A stretch of 35,256 bases of DNA from an uncultured Clostridium sp. (GTDB lineage: Bacteria; Bacillota; Clostridia; TANB77; CAG-508), in contig CANSKZ010000013.1 in NCBI GenBank assembly GCA_947647595.1, forward strand, positions 1 to 35,256, given 5' to 3'. A model generated the notes under the pieces. That model made no database searches, was not told the DNA's origin, and saw only the letters and a program-made list of their open reading frames with translations. Made by a program: the position numbers and the translations under genes. Position 1 is the stretch's first letter; every line of letters begins with the position of its first letter. Below, piece by piece: positions 19,694 to 29,009 of the stretch.

Positions 19694-20173
19694 TTATTTT
19701 AATTCTTTTCGATTATTTTGTATAGTTTCTAATGCACTTTTTATGGAAGTTTCAACACCATTTAGAGTTTCTCTTAAATTTATCATATTTTCTTCAATGT
19801 TGCTTAAAATTCCGTCTGCATAATTAATAGCATCTTTGTTATATTCGCGATACATTTCGTTTGCTTCTGCAATGATTTCATTTTTCTTGTCATATGCCTT
19901 TCTGGTAATTTCATGTTCATCAATCATTGAAATGATTCTGTTTTCTGCTTCTTTTACAATATCTTCTGCATCTTTTTGCGCTTCTGCAATAATTCTTTCT
20001 CTTTCTTCACGAATCCATCTTGCTTGTTTTAATTCATCTGGTAAATTCAAGCGAATTTCTTTTATAATATCTAATAATTCATTTTTCTCTACAATACATT
20101 TTTCGGTAAAGGGAACGTTTTTTCCTTTTTCTAAAATATCTTCAATCGTCTCCAGAAGTGTAAAAATCTCCAT
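19694..20173 (-). CDS. Coiled-coil protein, ATPase subunit H-like
   Basis: A 159-residue protein that is almost entirely charged alpha helix. Residues ~55-110 form a heptad-rich segment (REERERIIAEAQKDAEDIV) like V-type ATPase subunit E/H or the DivIVA coiled coil. It has no membrane segment and no enzyme motif. In Clostridia a protein of this kind often accompanies rsmD and coaD and is loosely annotated as 'ATPase', but no ATP-binding motif is seen here. It follows rsmD by 22 bases and ends at a strong terminator. A structural or scaffolding role is a guess. Confidence 0.65.
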   Translation of the reverse strand: MEIFTLLETIEDILEKGKNVPFTEKCIVEKNELLDIIKEIRLNLPDELKQARWIREERERIIAEAQKDAEDIVKEAENRIISMIDEHEITRKAYDKKNEIIAEANEMYREYNKDAINYADGILSNIEENMINLRETLNGVETSIKSALETIQNNRKELK

Positions 20174-20195
20174 ACTTAAATCTTTTCCTTTCTCT

Positions 20196-20765
20196 TTAGC
20201 TAACTTCTTTTATTTTTAAAAATAAAAGGTTTACTCTGCCATATTTTCTTTCATCATAAATTTCAAATCGTTGTAAATTTTGAATTTTTTGTATAACAGT
20301 TTCTTTTTGATCGGTTTCTATAATAATTATTCCATTTTTATTTAATAAATCATATTGTGCGATTTTTTCACATGCGGTTTCTGCAAAATCAGTTTTATAT
20401 GGTGGATCTAAAAATACAATATCCAATTTTTCTGCTTTGCGTTTTAACATTTTGAGTACTTCTAAATAATCTTGGTTCAAAATTTGTATAGCAGATTTTG
20501 ACTTTAACTTATCCACATTTTGTTCAATTATGTGGATAGCTTCACGTGATTTATCACACAAAATTGCTTTCTTCGCACCACGACTAATCGCCTCTAGTCC
20601 TAAAGCGCCACTTCCTGCAAATAAGTCTAAAATCGTGCTTTCTGGTAAGTCAAATTGCAAGATGCTAAAGAGTGGTTCTTTGACTCTATCTAAAGTTGGT
20701 CTTGTATTTTCTCCTTCTAATGTATATAATTTTGTTCCTTTATGTTTTCCACTTATTATCCTCAT
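20196..20765 (-). CDS. rsmD: 16S rRNA (guanine-966-N2)-methyltransferase
   Basis: A 189-residue SAM-dependent enzyme that methylates G966 of 16S rRNA in the small subunit. The N-terminus MRIISGKHKGTKL and TRPTLDRVKEPLFSIL are typical; SAM-binding motif I is LDLFAGSGALGLEAISRGA, and the catalytic DPPY motif is FLDPPYKTDF at about residues 120-129. The C-terminus IYDERKYGRVNLLFL is also conserved. Length is normal. It is the first gene of a two-gene unit whose promoter carries the 11-base repeat box. Confidence 0.95.
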   Translation of the reverse strand: MRIISGKHKGTKLYTLEGENTRPTLDRVKEPLFSILQFDLPESTILDLFAGSGALGLEAISRGAKKAILCDKSREAIHIIEQNVDKLKSKSAIQILNQDYLEVLKMLKRKAEKLDIVFLDPPYKTDFAETACEKIAQYDLLNKNGIIIIETDQKETVIQKIQNLQRFEIYDERKYGRVNLLFLKIKEVS

Positions 20766-20803
20766 GATTTCCTCAATTTATAGCTTTCTTATTTATTAAT
20801 TAC

Positions 20804-20831
20804 ATTTTATTCCTTTTTCTTGAAAAGTCAA
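20804..20831 (-). promoter_or_regulatory. Promoter for rsmD
   Basis: TTGACT (20826-20831), 16 bases, TAAAAT (20804-20809) on the minus strand, about 38 bases before the ATG. Confidence 0.6.
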
Positions 20832-20846
20832 TAGAATTTGTCAAAA

Positions 20847-20874
20847 TGTAATAAAGACTTAATATTGTTGTAAT
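20847..20874 (-). promoter_or_regulatory. Three-copy 11-base direct repeat upstream of rsmD
   Basis: TGTAAT, CTTAAT and TGTAAT start at 20847, 20858 and 20869 on the plus strand, exactly 11 bases apart. The block is 15 bases upstream of the rsmD -35. Bases between and around the hexamers closely match the box in front of sepF, which suggests one shared regulator. Confidence 0.5.
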
Positions 20875-20904
20875 ATTGTAAAAGAAATATTACACGATTG
20901 TAAT

Positions 20905-20938
20905 AAAAAATGCCAAAGTTTTAGGAAAAACTTTGACA
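20905..20938 (-). terminator. Terminator upstream of the rsmD promoter
   Basis: Stem 20911-20922 / 20927-20938 (TGCCAAAGTTTT against its near-complement, one mismatch), four-base loop, then six T on the minus strand. It ends whatever transcript crosses 20940-21060 and shields rsmD from read-through. Confidence 0.75.
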
Positions 20939-21043
20939 TCTTTTTAATTCTAAATTATAACAAAACAATTTCGCTACCAGTTTTATGCTTGATTCCCTAT
21001 TTTCCTTCTTAAATATTAATGTTTCATATCGTGCCACCTCCAT
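20921..21043 (-). CDS. Possible 40-residue protein between two terminators
   Basis: A 41-codon frame starting at ATG 21043: MEVARYETLIFKKENRESS, then a basic, amphipathic second half (IKLVAKLFCYNLELKRC). A weak binding site (CAGG) lies four bases upstream. It sits in the only long gap of the window, after the terminator of the cohesin-like gene. Against it: its stop codon lies in the loop of the next terminator, no promoter is visible, and GTG, GCG and CTG codons are more frequent than in neighbours. The region could instead be a short RNA or a 3' relic. I recognise no homologue. Confidence 0.2.
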   Translation of the reverse strand: MEVARYETLIFKKENRESSIKLVAKLFCYNLELKRCQSFS

Positions 21044-21061
21044 CTACCTGTTAATGTATCT

Positions 21062-21103
21062 AAAAAATAGCTAGAAATCAGTTTTAAACTAATTTCTAGC
21101 TAT
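21062..21103 (-). terminator. Terminator of the sepF-divIVA-surface protein unit
   Basis: A perfect 12-bp stem (ATAGCTAGAAAT / ATTTCTAGCTAT) at 21067-21078 and 21092-21103, followed by TTTTTT on the minus strand, 16 bases after the stop codon at 21120. Confidence 0.85.
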
Positions 21104-21119
21104 CCTCGTATCTATATTT

Positions 21120-21872
21120 CTATTTGAAATTTCGATCAAATTTTTTCATTTTAATATAGAAAATCATTGCTAAAATAACGACTCCACCTAATATAAACAA
21201 AACTATATTGGTTGTTCCTGCTTTTGGTAGGATTCCTTTTTTGATAGAATCATTTGCTTTGTTATTTGTTGTACTTGCTACAATATTGCGACTATCATTT
21301 GAATCTGTATTTGGCTTAGTATTTTGAGTTGTGTTGTCATTTATATTACCTTGATTATTATTGCCATTTTGTTCATTATTCTCATCATCTTTATCATCAT
21401 CTGGTTCTCCTGGTGTTTGTTCTTTGATTGAAATTGTCTTTGTAAGGTTTGGTACTGTAATATCTCCTGTTGAAACTCCACCTGAAGCAATTGTATCTTT
21501 CAAAGTTACGGTAGCGCTTTGAGCATCTGGGTTGGTTATTTTAAAAGTAATTTGTAATATCTTCTCAGGAGCATTCACTAAAGCATTTCTATCCATAGCA
21601 AACTTTCCATTTTTTTCATTATAGGAAGGTGTTGACCAACCATTTTGTCCGCTCATTCCCTCTAATGATAAACTATTTTTATCATATTCCAATGTACCAC
21701 CAAATGAAATAATTCCATCTGGCGTTTCAATCTTTGAAATAGCAACTTCTATAACAATTTCATCATTTTTCTTTGTGGATTGCAATTCCATATTACATGA
21801 AACAGCATATACTTTTGTTACAATAAGCATCATGCTTAATAAAATCAAACTTATTTTGGCAATTTTTTTCAT
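21120..21872 (-). CDS. Cohesin-like surface protein with a sorting signal
   Basis: A 250-residue secreted protein. A signal peptide (KIAKISLILLSMMLIVTKVYA, cut near residue 24) is followed by a cohesin-like beta domain (residues ~25-152), with the family pattern ISFGGTLEYDKNSLSLEGM and GQNGWS. Then come a low-complexity Asp/Glu/Asn linker (~153-210) and a C-terminal anchor: LPKAG, a hydrophobic helix (IVLFILGGVVILAMIFYI) and a Lys/Arg tail. LPKAG differs from canonical LPxTG but is in the right place for sortase, and the helix alone would also anchor it. It lies 27 bases after the transglutaminase-dockerin gene, whose own cohesin-like domain is clearly related. Confidence 0.75.
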   Translation of the reverse strand: MKKIAKISLILLSMMLIVTKVYAVSCNMELQSTKKNDEIVIEVAISKIETPDGIISFGGTLEYDKNSLSLEGMSGQNGWSTPSYNEKNGKFAMDRNALVNAPEKILQITFKITNPDAQSATVTLKDTIASGGVSTGDITVPNLTKTISIKEQTPGEPDDDKDDENNEQNGNNNQGNINDNTTQNTKPNTDSNDSRNIVASTTNNKANDSIKKGILPKAGTTNIVLFILGGVVILAMIFYIKMKKFDRNFK

Positions 21873-21899
21873 ATCTTCTCTTCGCTCCCTCTATTATTT

Positions 21900-24800
21900 T
21901 TAGTTTATTAAGGTTAATTTAACTTGTGCTAAATCGGTTATTGTGATTTGACCATTTCCATCTAAATCAGCTGCTTGTAGATAAATATCTGTTAATAAAG
22001 TGTGTTCAATATAATGTAATTTCAATTCAGCTAAATCGGTAAAACCAATTTCACCATTTCCATCAATATCTCCTGTCACAACTAGAGTAAATTGTAAAGT
22101 ATCACCTACTTGTAATTTTGTACCTGTACCAACTTTATCATCTTTTCCAAGAACATTACCATCTTTATCTGTAAATATCATTTCTTGATAAGTTTCAACA
22201 TTCTCCTCAAAGTCACTTACCTTTGTTTCTGCTTCTATTTTTGAAATAATTTCATCCTTAATTTCATATTTATCCGAAGTAATTCCATCTGGTTGCTCTA
22301 CCATATCAATATTAATATCGATTTGAGCATCATTTGACTTAATATCCATTTTTGTGTTACTTGCTTCAATATCTTTTATTTTAATAGTAGTTTTTGTAGC
22401 TTCTGTTATAGTATCTTTTGCTTTAAATTTCATTGTAAAAATAGAACCATCTTCTACTACAAATTTGTCATTATCAATAATAAATCTTAAATTATTTTCA
22501 TTGAAACCGCCCTTCATGCTCCATCCATTTTTACCAACGATTTCTATTTTTTCTAATACTTCAGAATCATACTCTAATTGTCCACCTAATGTAATTAGAC
22601 CTTCACTAATTTCTTGAATTCCACTGATATTTACATCTACTTCAAATTCATCACCTGGATATATTGTTTTATCCTCTACTTTCTCGATTGCTGTTTCAAA
22701 GCTTGAAATCGTTACAACACATGGTTCACTTGTTGTCTCTTCACTAATCGCTTCTACTGTTGTAGTTACTTTCAATACATAACTTCCAGCATCTTCTTTG
22801 GTAGCATTTTCAATTTCTAATATTTTATTTGTTTTTCCTTCTAATTTTTCGCCATCTTTATACCATTGATAGGTTTGAATTCCTGCTGTTTCTGATACTT
22901 TTGGTGCTATTGTTATGGTTTTGTGAATCGTTCCAATTTGTGTGCTAGGCATTTCAATTTCAGCTGGTACTACTGTTGGTACAACAACTGTTTCGCCCTT
23001 TCTTTCTTCTTCTTGCACAACTGTTTTAGCAACAAATTTAGCATCTACAATACAATTACCATCTTTTACATCATCATAATTTACTGTAATATCCATTCCT
23101 TCTTTATCTGTTACTTCAATTACATCACCACAAACTGTAATGGATTCGATTTCATAATCAGCATCTGGGACTACATTAAGCGTAGCAGACTTTCCTTTTG
23201 TTAAGGTAACAATATTTCCTTTATTTCTATTAGCACCATTAATTTGCCCACCTTCTGAATCCGATACAATAATCGCTTTATCTTGTTCTACAGTTCCATC
23301 ATTTTCTGTTACTGCAATTGCAAATGGACTGAAAGAATCACATGTTACAATTAATCCATATTGTGTCACAACACAAGGTATTTCTTCTACACCTGTTACA
23401 TTACCTTGCGCATCTCTTTTAAAGTGATATGCTTTAAAAGTCACTCCTGCATCATCTGGTCCATAGCCTGCTGGGAATCCAAGAGATAATCTTAATCTAT
23501 GTCCTGTTTTTACAACATATTTTTTACATACATTTAATGAAATATTATAGGTTTCACTTGTAATTAATTCTTGCTCACCTAATTCATCTTCCATCAAATT
23601 ATTCATAGCATCTTTTTCTGGTTGAGTCGTTCTTGTTGCTACTAAAGCAATTCTACTTTTTAATTTGTCAGAAACTGCAGTTCCATCACTTGTTACCCAG
23701 CCATTCATTGAAAGATCTTGATTTTCAAGAAGTGTTGGTCTTGCAAATACTTCCCAATTTTTAGCTGCATTCATACGAGTAGAGCATCCTATTATATTAT
23801 CAGCACCATAAGAAATATAATTTGGTTCTTTACCACTATTTTTTCCAACTACACCAGTCAAATAAATTCTATACATTGCACCATCATCTGCAAACATTTT
23901 ACTAAATTCTAAATCAAATGTTACTCTACGTTTTCCATCAAAAACAAAATTTGTTATTTGAGATTCTGCAGCCCCTGTTGCTCCTGTTGATTCCATTCTA
24001 TATCCAACTTCTGTTGCACCTTCTGCTAATACTAAATCATCATCATAAGTAACATCAACATGATAGGTAGGTCCTACTGATAGAGTTGTTGTTGCTGGTG
24101 GAGTTTGATATTTTATATAAGGAGGAGCTTTATAGGTTCCATTTGGATTGTATAATTTTCCTGATTGTGCTACAAAGTCAGATTCATCACCTTGATAAGT
24201 TAATCCTGCAATGCCATCACTTGGCTCTAATGTTGTGACTGCAAATTCAACATATTCTGAATTTGGAACTGTAATATAAAGATGGTCTTCGTAGTCTTGA
24301 AATCCTCCTACGTATGGCTCTGGGTCCATATATCCCCAATTTCCTTCAATCCATACATCATCTCCAGGTCTATATTCATGATATTTCATCAATATATATT
24401 TTCCCTCTTTTGCAGCCTCTGCATATCCTTTATTGTTATAACTAATATAGAAATCTCCTGCTTTATATTCTTCTGTTTCTGTTCCTTCTTGTTTAAATTT
24501 TACTAATAAACCATTCACATTTGTTACACTATCAATTCCATAATCTTCTACATTTAAGGCCGGATACTGAAATGTATAATTTCCTGCTGCTTCTACTGTT
24601 TCTAAAGCAATATGCTCTTTATTCATGGTTTCTGTTCCAACCATACAATATCTTGTATTTTCAAAACCTTCTTTTATATCACTTCCTGGCACAAACTCTG
24701 GATCTGTAGTGTCAATTGTAGAATCACGTAAGAATGGATCGTCTAAAGTACAATCGACTGCATACCAAGCTGTATCTAACATTCTTGCATTGGTTCCTTT

Positions 24801-25617
24801 TTCTATTTGAACATAATTCCACATATGAGGAACGGCTGCAGAACCTTCTGATTGATGCGTTCCTTGTACAAGAATTGTATTAATTCCTACTTTATCTAAA
24901 ATTGTTTTTAAAGCTCTAGCATATCCTTCACATACTGCTTCTTTTTTCACAAGTGCCCCATAAGGTGTAGCAATAAAACCTTCATTTCCTTCTTCACAAT
25001 CACTTTCCAATCGATAACCTGTGTTACGAATAATTTCATTGTGAACTAACTTAATTTGTTCTACTGCTTTATTTTTCTGATTTTCAACATTATTAGCTTT
25101 CTCAGCAATTTCATTTACACAATTTTCAAATTCTGTAATTGCTTCTTCCACTTGTTCTTCATTAGAAAAACCATCAATATAATAATTTGCATTTCTTCCA
25201 GAACCCAAATAAGCATGGTATCCATTTTGTGCATCTTTTGTCGTTCTGATTGCAATTTTTTGGAAATTTACATAGAATACTTCAGGATAATCAGCATAAA
25301 AAGCATATCTTGCAGCGTTCATTGCTGAAGTTAATCCGCATATTCCCTTTTTCATATTCTTTTACATCATCTTCTGTAAAAAAGCCATTTTCAACAAGAT
25401 CATAACTTTGTGTTCCTGTTTTCAACATTCCTTCTGTATACATATTATTCATTGCTTGGTATATTTTTTTTGCTTCAACTCCTAGTTGGTCATAATGGAA
25501 ATTTCCCACTGTTTGAATTTCCGTAGCATATACTTTTTGTGTAAAATTAAGCCATACAAATTGTGATGCTAAAAGCATCGCAAGTAAAAAGATTGTAATT
25601 ATTTTTTTGAATTTCAT
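21900..25617 (-). CDS. Secreted transglutaminase-like protein with cohesin-like and dockerin modules, read through a CGG +1 frameshift
   Basis: Reading 25617-25339 (93 codons), skipping C25338 and continuing to 21900 gives 1238 residues. Order: signal peptide (~1-32), a transglutaminase-like cysteine protease domain with Cys ~229 (VCEGYARALK), His ~264 (PHMWNYV) and Asp ~288 (AVDCTLDDPF), beta-rich modules (~330-850), an Ig-like domain (~865-960, YQWYKDGEKL), a cohesin-like domain (~960-1095) and a C-terminal type I dockerin with two calcium loops (DIDGNGEIGFTDLAELKL and DLDGNGQITITDLAQVKL). The catalytic triad is complete. Without the shift only a 108-residue secreted stub is made. Probably a cell-surface enzyme that docks into a protein complex. 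Its substrate is unknown. Confidence 0.82.
25336..25338 (-). other. CGG +1 frameshift site in the transglutaminase-dockerin gene
   Basis: Context AAT ATG CGG ATT. Skipping the C gives AAT ATG GGA TTA ACT TCA = NMGLTS and opens a frame of 1145 residues; the zero frame stops 14 codons after ATG. Confidence 0.83.
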
Positions 25618-25701
25618 AATTTTTATTCTCCTCTTTCTATTTTTTCATTTGATATTAACTTAATTGCTATCTTACAAAGTGCAATACTCTCTCAGTTCTT
25701 T

Positions 25702-26160
25702 TTATTCATCCTCTTTTTTATCTTCTTTGTCTTGTAATAATTCTAATTGTGAAATTAACAAAGCTTCCATTTTTGCCTTATACACTTCAAATTGCTTTTT
25801 TAATTCCTCTGTTTTTCTACGAATTTCTACTTCATCTTGGTTGACGGATTCTACCATTTTTTGTGCTTCTTTTTTAGCATCTGCCACAATTTGATCTGCT
25901 TGCTTTTGCGCCATCATTTTGATATCTTCTGCTGTGGATTGTGCCATAAGTAGAGTACTTTGCAAAGTATGTTCTACCGTTTTATAATGTTCTAATTCCT
26001 TGCTTTGTTCTTCAAATTTACTTTTAAATTCACTGTTTTCTTTGTAAAGTTTTTCATATTCTAAAGTAACTTGATCCAAAAAATCGTCAACTTCATCGAC
26101 ATTATAGCCTTTAATTGTTTTCGTAAATCTTTTGTTTTCTATATCTAACGGTGTTAGCAT
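25702..26160 (-). CDS. divIVA: Cell-division initiation protein DivIVA
   Basis: A 152-residue coiled-coil protein that binds curved membrane at poles and septa and recruits partners. The N-terminal membrane-binding domain is typical (LTPLDIENKRFTKTIKGYN and VDEVDDFLDQV, residues 2-31); the rest is a long parallel coiled coil with heptads (EQSKELEHYKTVEHTLQS onward) and an acidic Asp/Glu/Lys tail. It follows sepF by 24 bases with TAGGAGG upstream, the usual division-gene neighbourhood of Firmicutes. The gene for the transglutaminase protein follows after 84 bases without a clear terminator. Confidence 0.95.
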   Translation of the reverse strand: MLTPLDIENKRFTKTIKGYNVDEVDDFLDQVTLEYEKLYKENSEFKSKFEEQSKELEHYKTVEHTLQSTLLMAQSTAEDIKMMAQKQADQIVADAKKEAQKMVESVNQDEVEIRRKTEELKKQFEVYKAKMEALLISQLELLQDKEDKKEDE

Positions 26161-26184
26161 ATAACACTTCCTCCTAATTTTTCA

Positions 26185-26655
26185 TTACTTCATCCAAGAA
26201 GCTGAAAATTTTCCGTCCAATTTTTCTTTTGAAAATTGGTTTTCTATGTCATAATTGTATGGGGCAATTACAAATATAGCATTTGAAACTTTTTCCATGT
26301 TGCCATCTAATGCTTTTACCGCACCACTCACAACATCAACGATTCTTCTTCCAACATCTTTACTCACATATTCTAGATTAATGACAACAGAATTTTTATT
26401 TTTTAATTGCCCAATAATATCAAGTGCTTGTTCAAAACTGGTTGGCTTTGAAATTTGCATTTTGATTTGTTGTGGTTGAGCAAGACTAACAACTTTATTT
26501 TTTCTCTTAAAAATACTTAAAGTTTCTCCTGTCCCTTCTTCTTCCACATAATCTTCCCCATCTTCTAGGTTTTCAAATTCCTCGTCATACTCCTCTGCTG
26601 GTTCTTCTTCTCCCCAAAAATAATTCATAAATTTTTTAATCGCTGTTCCTGCCAC
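26185..26655 (-). CDS. sepF: Cell-division protein SepF
   Basis: A 156-residue protein that polymerises into rings and ties FtsZ to the membrane. It has a short amphipathic N-terminal membrane anchor (AIKKFMNYFWG), an acidic linker (residues ~17-45), and the globular DUF552 domain from ~60: KPTSFEQALDIIGQLKNKN, SVVINLEYVSKDVGRRIVD and a final IFVIAPYNYDI. The start is GTG at 26655, with GGAGG eight bases upstream; no ATG is available at a suitable place. First gene of the sepF-divIVA unit. Its promoter bears the best of the 11-base repeat boxes. Confidence 0.95.
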   Translation of the reverse strand: MAGTAIKKFMNYFWGEEEPAEEYDEEFENLEDGEDYVEEEGTGETLSIFKRKNKVVSLAQPQQIKMQISKPTSFEQALDIIGQLKNKNSVVINLEYVSKDVGRRIVDVVSGAVKALDGNMEKVSNAIFVIAPYNYDIENQFSKEKLDGKFSASWMK

Positions 26656-26702
26656 TTTTTTAACCTCCTATTTTTTTCTCCTTCGTGTTTTAACATATTT
26701 AT

Positions 26703-26731
26703 AGTATCTAACTTTTTTTTCAGATTGTCAA
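26703..26731 (-). promoter_or_regulatory. Promoter for sepF-divIVA
   Basis: Perfect TTGACA (26726-26731), 17 bases, GATACT (26703-26708) on the minus strand, 48 bases before the GTG start. Confidence 0.6.
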
Positions 26732-26755
26732 TACTTTTTTTCTATTTTTTATGAA

Positions 26756-26793
26756 TGTAACACAAACTTAATATTTCTGTAATATTTTGTAAA
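26756..26793 (-). promoter_or_regulatory. Three- to four-copy 11-base direct repeat upstream of sepF
   Basis: TGTAAC, CTTAAT and TGTAAT start at 26756, 26767 and 26778, exactly 11 bases apart, with a fourth TGTAAA at 26788. The first three match the rsmD box in order and in most flanking bases. It is 24 bases upstream of the -35, roughly one helix turn farther than the boxes at 135 and 20847. Confidence 0.5.
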
Positions 26794-26814
26794 TATTGTT
26801 ACATTTTTGTCATA

Positions 26815-28039
26815 TTAATGCAACAATATTTCATCATATAAATTAAGCTTTTTTCGCTCTTTTATTTCTTTTTCTTCAAAGCCTAATTTAGCTAATTCCT
26901 CATCGGTATAATTTTCAACAATCGAATAGGTATCATTTTGTCTTGAAACTTTAATATAAATTTTTTCAAGATAACCAGCCTTGCTTCTTTCGACAAAACT
27001 AATATCATTTTCCTCTTGAATTGCTAAATTACTCACTTTCATTCCTTCAAAATTCCACCAAACGACATCCACCGAAATTTCTCGATATTCAATTAATTCT
27101 TCCACACAATCTGTAATACGAAATACAATTACACGTCCATTTTCATCTTCTGCTATATGTTCAATCGTCGCTTTTACTTCTTGTGAAGAAGGAAGCCTTA
27201 GAAGTGCAGAATCATTTTGTTTTGCAACAGATGCTTTTTCTGTATCCATCACACAAGCAATATAACATTCAAAATTATCCACCACTTTTCCTTTTTCTAC
27301 ACTTGCTGGAATTGCAGCACCCGATTTCGTCTGGAGTGATTTTAACAATTCAGTATTCAAATAAGAAAAATCATCCACACCGCAGAATCTCTTCTAACCC
27401 ATCTACACGATATGAAACCACACCAGACAACGGTGCTTTTATTACTTCAGATTCATTACTCAGCTGTTCCTCCAATCCATTTCTTTTTTCAATCAGCGTT
27501 TTCACATGTGAATCTGCTGGACTTAAATTTCCTGTAATTTTTGTCTTTTTAGATATATATGTATCGAGCTCTGCTTTTTTATCTTGCATTTTTTCTAAAT
27601 CATTGATTCGATACATAGAATCAACTACTTTCTCAATTTGTGTTTCTAAATTCACAATATCTGTTGAAAATATGGTCAATCCACTACTTTCTATTGTAGC
27701 ATTAATTTCATCATCTAGATTTTCTATTTGACGCAAAATTTCTTCTTCACCATTTGAATAATAGCGAAATGCAACATCATCTTTAGCAATTCTTTGACCT
27801 TCCGAAATAATTTGTGCCATCCCATTTTTGTAATTTTCGCCCTGTAGTATCGTCTCTTTTCTTAAAACATAAGCATCTGCTGTTTCTTCAAATCGCAAAG
27901 AGCCATTTTCTACCACACAAATTTGTGATAGATTTTTCAAAACAGCCATCCCTTTCTCTACTAAAACAACGATTATTCCAATTGCTATGATTGCTATCAC
28001 CAGTTTTCCAAAACTTAATTTGTTCTCTTCCTCTTTCAA
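26815..28039 (-). CDS. HlyD-like membrane-fusion protein, read through a CGG +1 frameshift
   Basis: Reading 28039-27383 (219 codons), skipping C27382 and continuing 27381-26815 gives 407 residues. One N-terminal membrane helix (LVIAIIAIGIIVVLVEKGM) is followed by a beta/lipoyl-like segment, a helical hairpin (~95-195, EEILRQIENLDDEINATIE), the second lipoyl half at the junction (VIKAPLSGVVSYRVDGLEE then ILGVDDF) and a beta-rich C-terminal half, the layout of HlyD-type adaptors in Clostridia. The start is TTG at 28039, overlapping the miaA stop (TTGA), with GGAGG 11 bases upstream. Without the shift it stops three codons after CTG. The partner transporter is not in the window; the downstream neighbours are sepF and divIVA. 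Confidence 0.72.
27380..27382 (-). other. CGG +1 frameshift site in the HlyD-like gene
   Basis: Context ATT CTG CGG TGT GGA TGA. Skipping the C gives ATT CTG GGT GTG GAT GAT = ILGVDD and opens 188 further codons. Confidence 0.82.
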
Positions 28040-28959
28040 TTTTCATATACCTCCAAAATAATAGCCATATTATTTTGTATCCCATCTTCTGCTTTTAGCC
28101 ATATCGTTTCTTTGTTTTTTCGAAACCAAGTAAGCTGTCTTTTGGCATAATGCCTTGTTTCTTGTTTTATTTTTTGCACCATTTCTTCTTCTGTACATTT
28201 GCCTTCTAAATATTCCACCACTTCCTTATAACCTAGACCTTGCATTGCCGTTGGAAAGCAATGATATTTTTCTTTTAAATTTTTTACTTCTTGAATCAAT
28301 CCTTGTTCTAACATCTTATCCACACGTTTATTAATTCTTTCATATAATTTATCTCGTTCCATATCCAGTGCAAAAACCTTAAAATCATATTTCACGCCAT
28401 TTATTCTTGATAATCTTTCCTGCTCTGTTTTATTTTTTCCTGTATGTTTAAAAATTTCCAATACTCTTATAATTCGTTTTTTGTCATTTGGACTAATATT
28501 TTTCATTGCTTCTTCATCGATTTTTACTGCTTCCTTATATAAACTCTGTAATCCTTCTTCTGATTCTGCTTGTTTCATCAAAAGATTTCTATATTCTTCA
28601 TCAAAATTCATTTCTGGATATTCAATCCCATAAATCAATGAATCAATATATAATCCTGTGCCTCCTGCAACAATCGGTACTTTTCCTTTTGCCAAAATTT
28701 GTTCAATCGCCCTTTCACTCTCCTCCTTAAAATTGGAAACAGAATATCGTTCATTGGGAGAAACAAAATCAACTAAATAATGTTTAATACCTTGCATTTC
28801 TTCCCTTGTTACTTTGGCTGTTCCAATATCCATATCTTTGTAAATCTGCATCGAATCACTTGAAATAATTTCTCCATTTACTTTTTTGGCTAATTCAATC
28901 GATAATGCCGTTTTTCCAGATGCAGTTGGTCCTGCTATGACAATTACCTTTGGTTTCAT
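28036..28959 (-). CDS. miaA: tRNA dimethylallyltransferase
   Basis: A 307-residue enzyme that adds an isopentenyl group to N6 of A37 in tRNAs reading UNN codons, which stabilises codon pairing and frame keeping. The P-loop is GPTASGKTALSIELA at residues 9-23; then SSDSMQIYKDMDIGTAK, HYLVDFVSPNERYSV, VAGGTGLYIDSLIYG, and the C-terminal AMQGLGYKEVVEYLEG and TRHYAKRQLTWFRK, all conserved. Full length. It follows mutL by 50 bases, the standard mutL-miaA order, and its stop overlaps the next start. Confidence 0.97.
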   Translation of the reverse strand: MKPKVIVIAGPTASGKTALSIELAKKVNGEIISSDSMQIYKDMDIGTAKVTREEMQGIKHYLVDFVSPNERYSVSNFKEESERAIEQILAKGKVPIVAGGTGLYIDSLIYGIEYPEMNFDEEYRNLLMKQAESEEGLQSLYKEAVKIDEEAMKNISPNDKKRIIRVLEIFKHTGKNKTEQERLSRINGVKYDFKVFALDMERDKLYERINKRVDKMLEQGLIQEVKNLKEKYHCFPTAMQGLGYKEVVEYLEGKCTEEEMVQKIKQETRHYAKRQLTWFRKNKETIWLKAEDGIQNNMAIILEVYEN

Positions 28960-29009
28960 TTTTTCTCCTTATTCCCATCTAGTAGGTGATTGACAATCAT
29001 TCCTACCGT

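Noticed and set aside
21020..21045. T-box leader (GGAGGTGGCACGA)
   Set aside because: The match lacks the full antiterminator core, there is no stem I or specifier loop, and the following gene rsmD is not a tRNA-related synthesis gene.
27183..27731. Plus-strand ORF of 182 codons opposite the HlyD-like gene
   Set aside because: Low-complexity antisense shadow with no binding site and no family resemblance.
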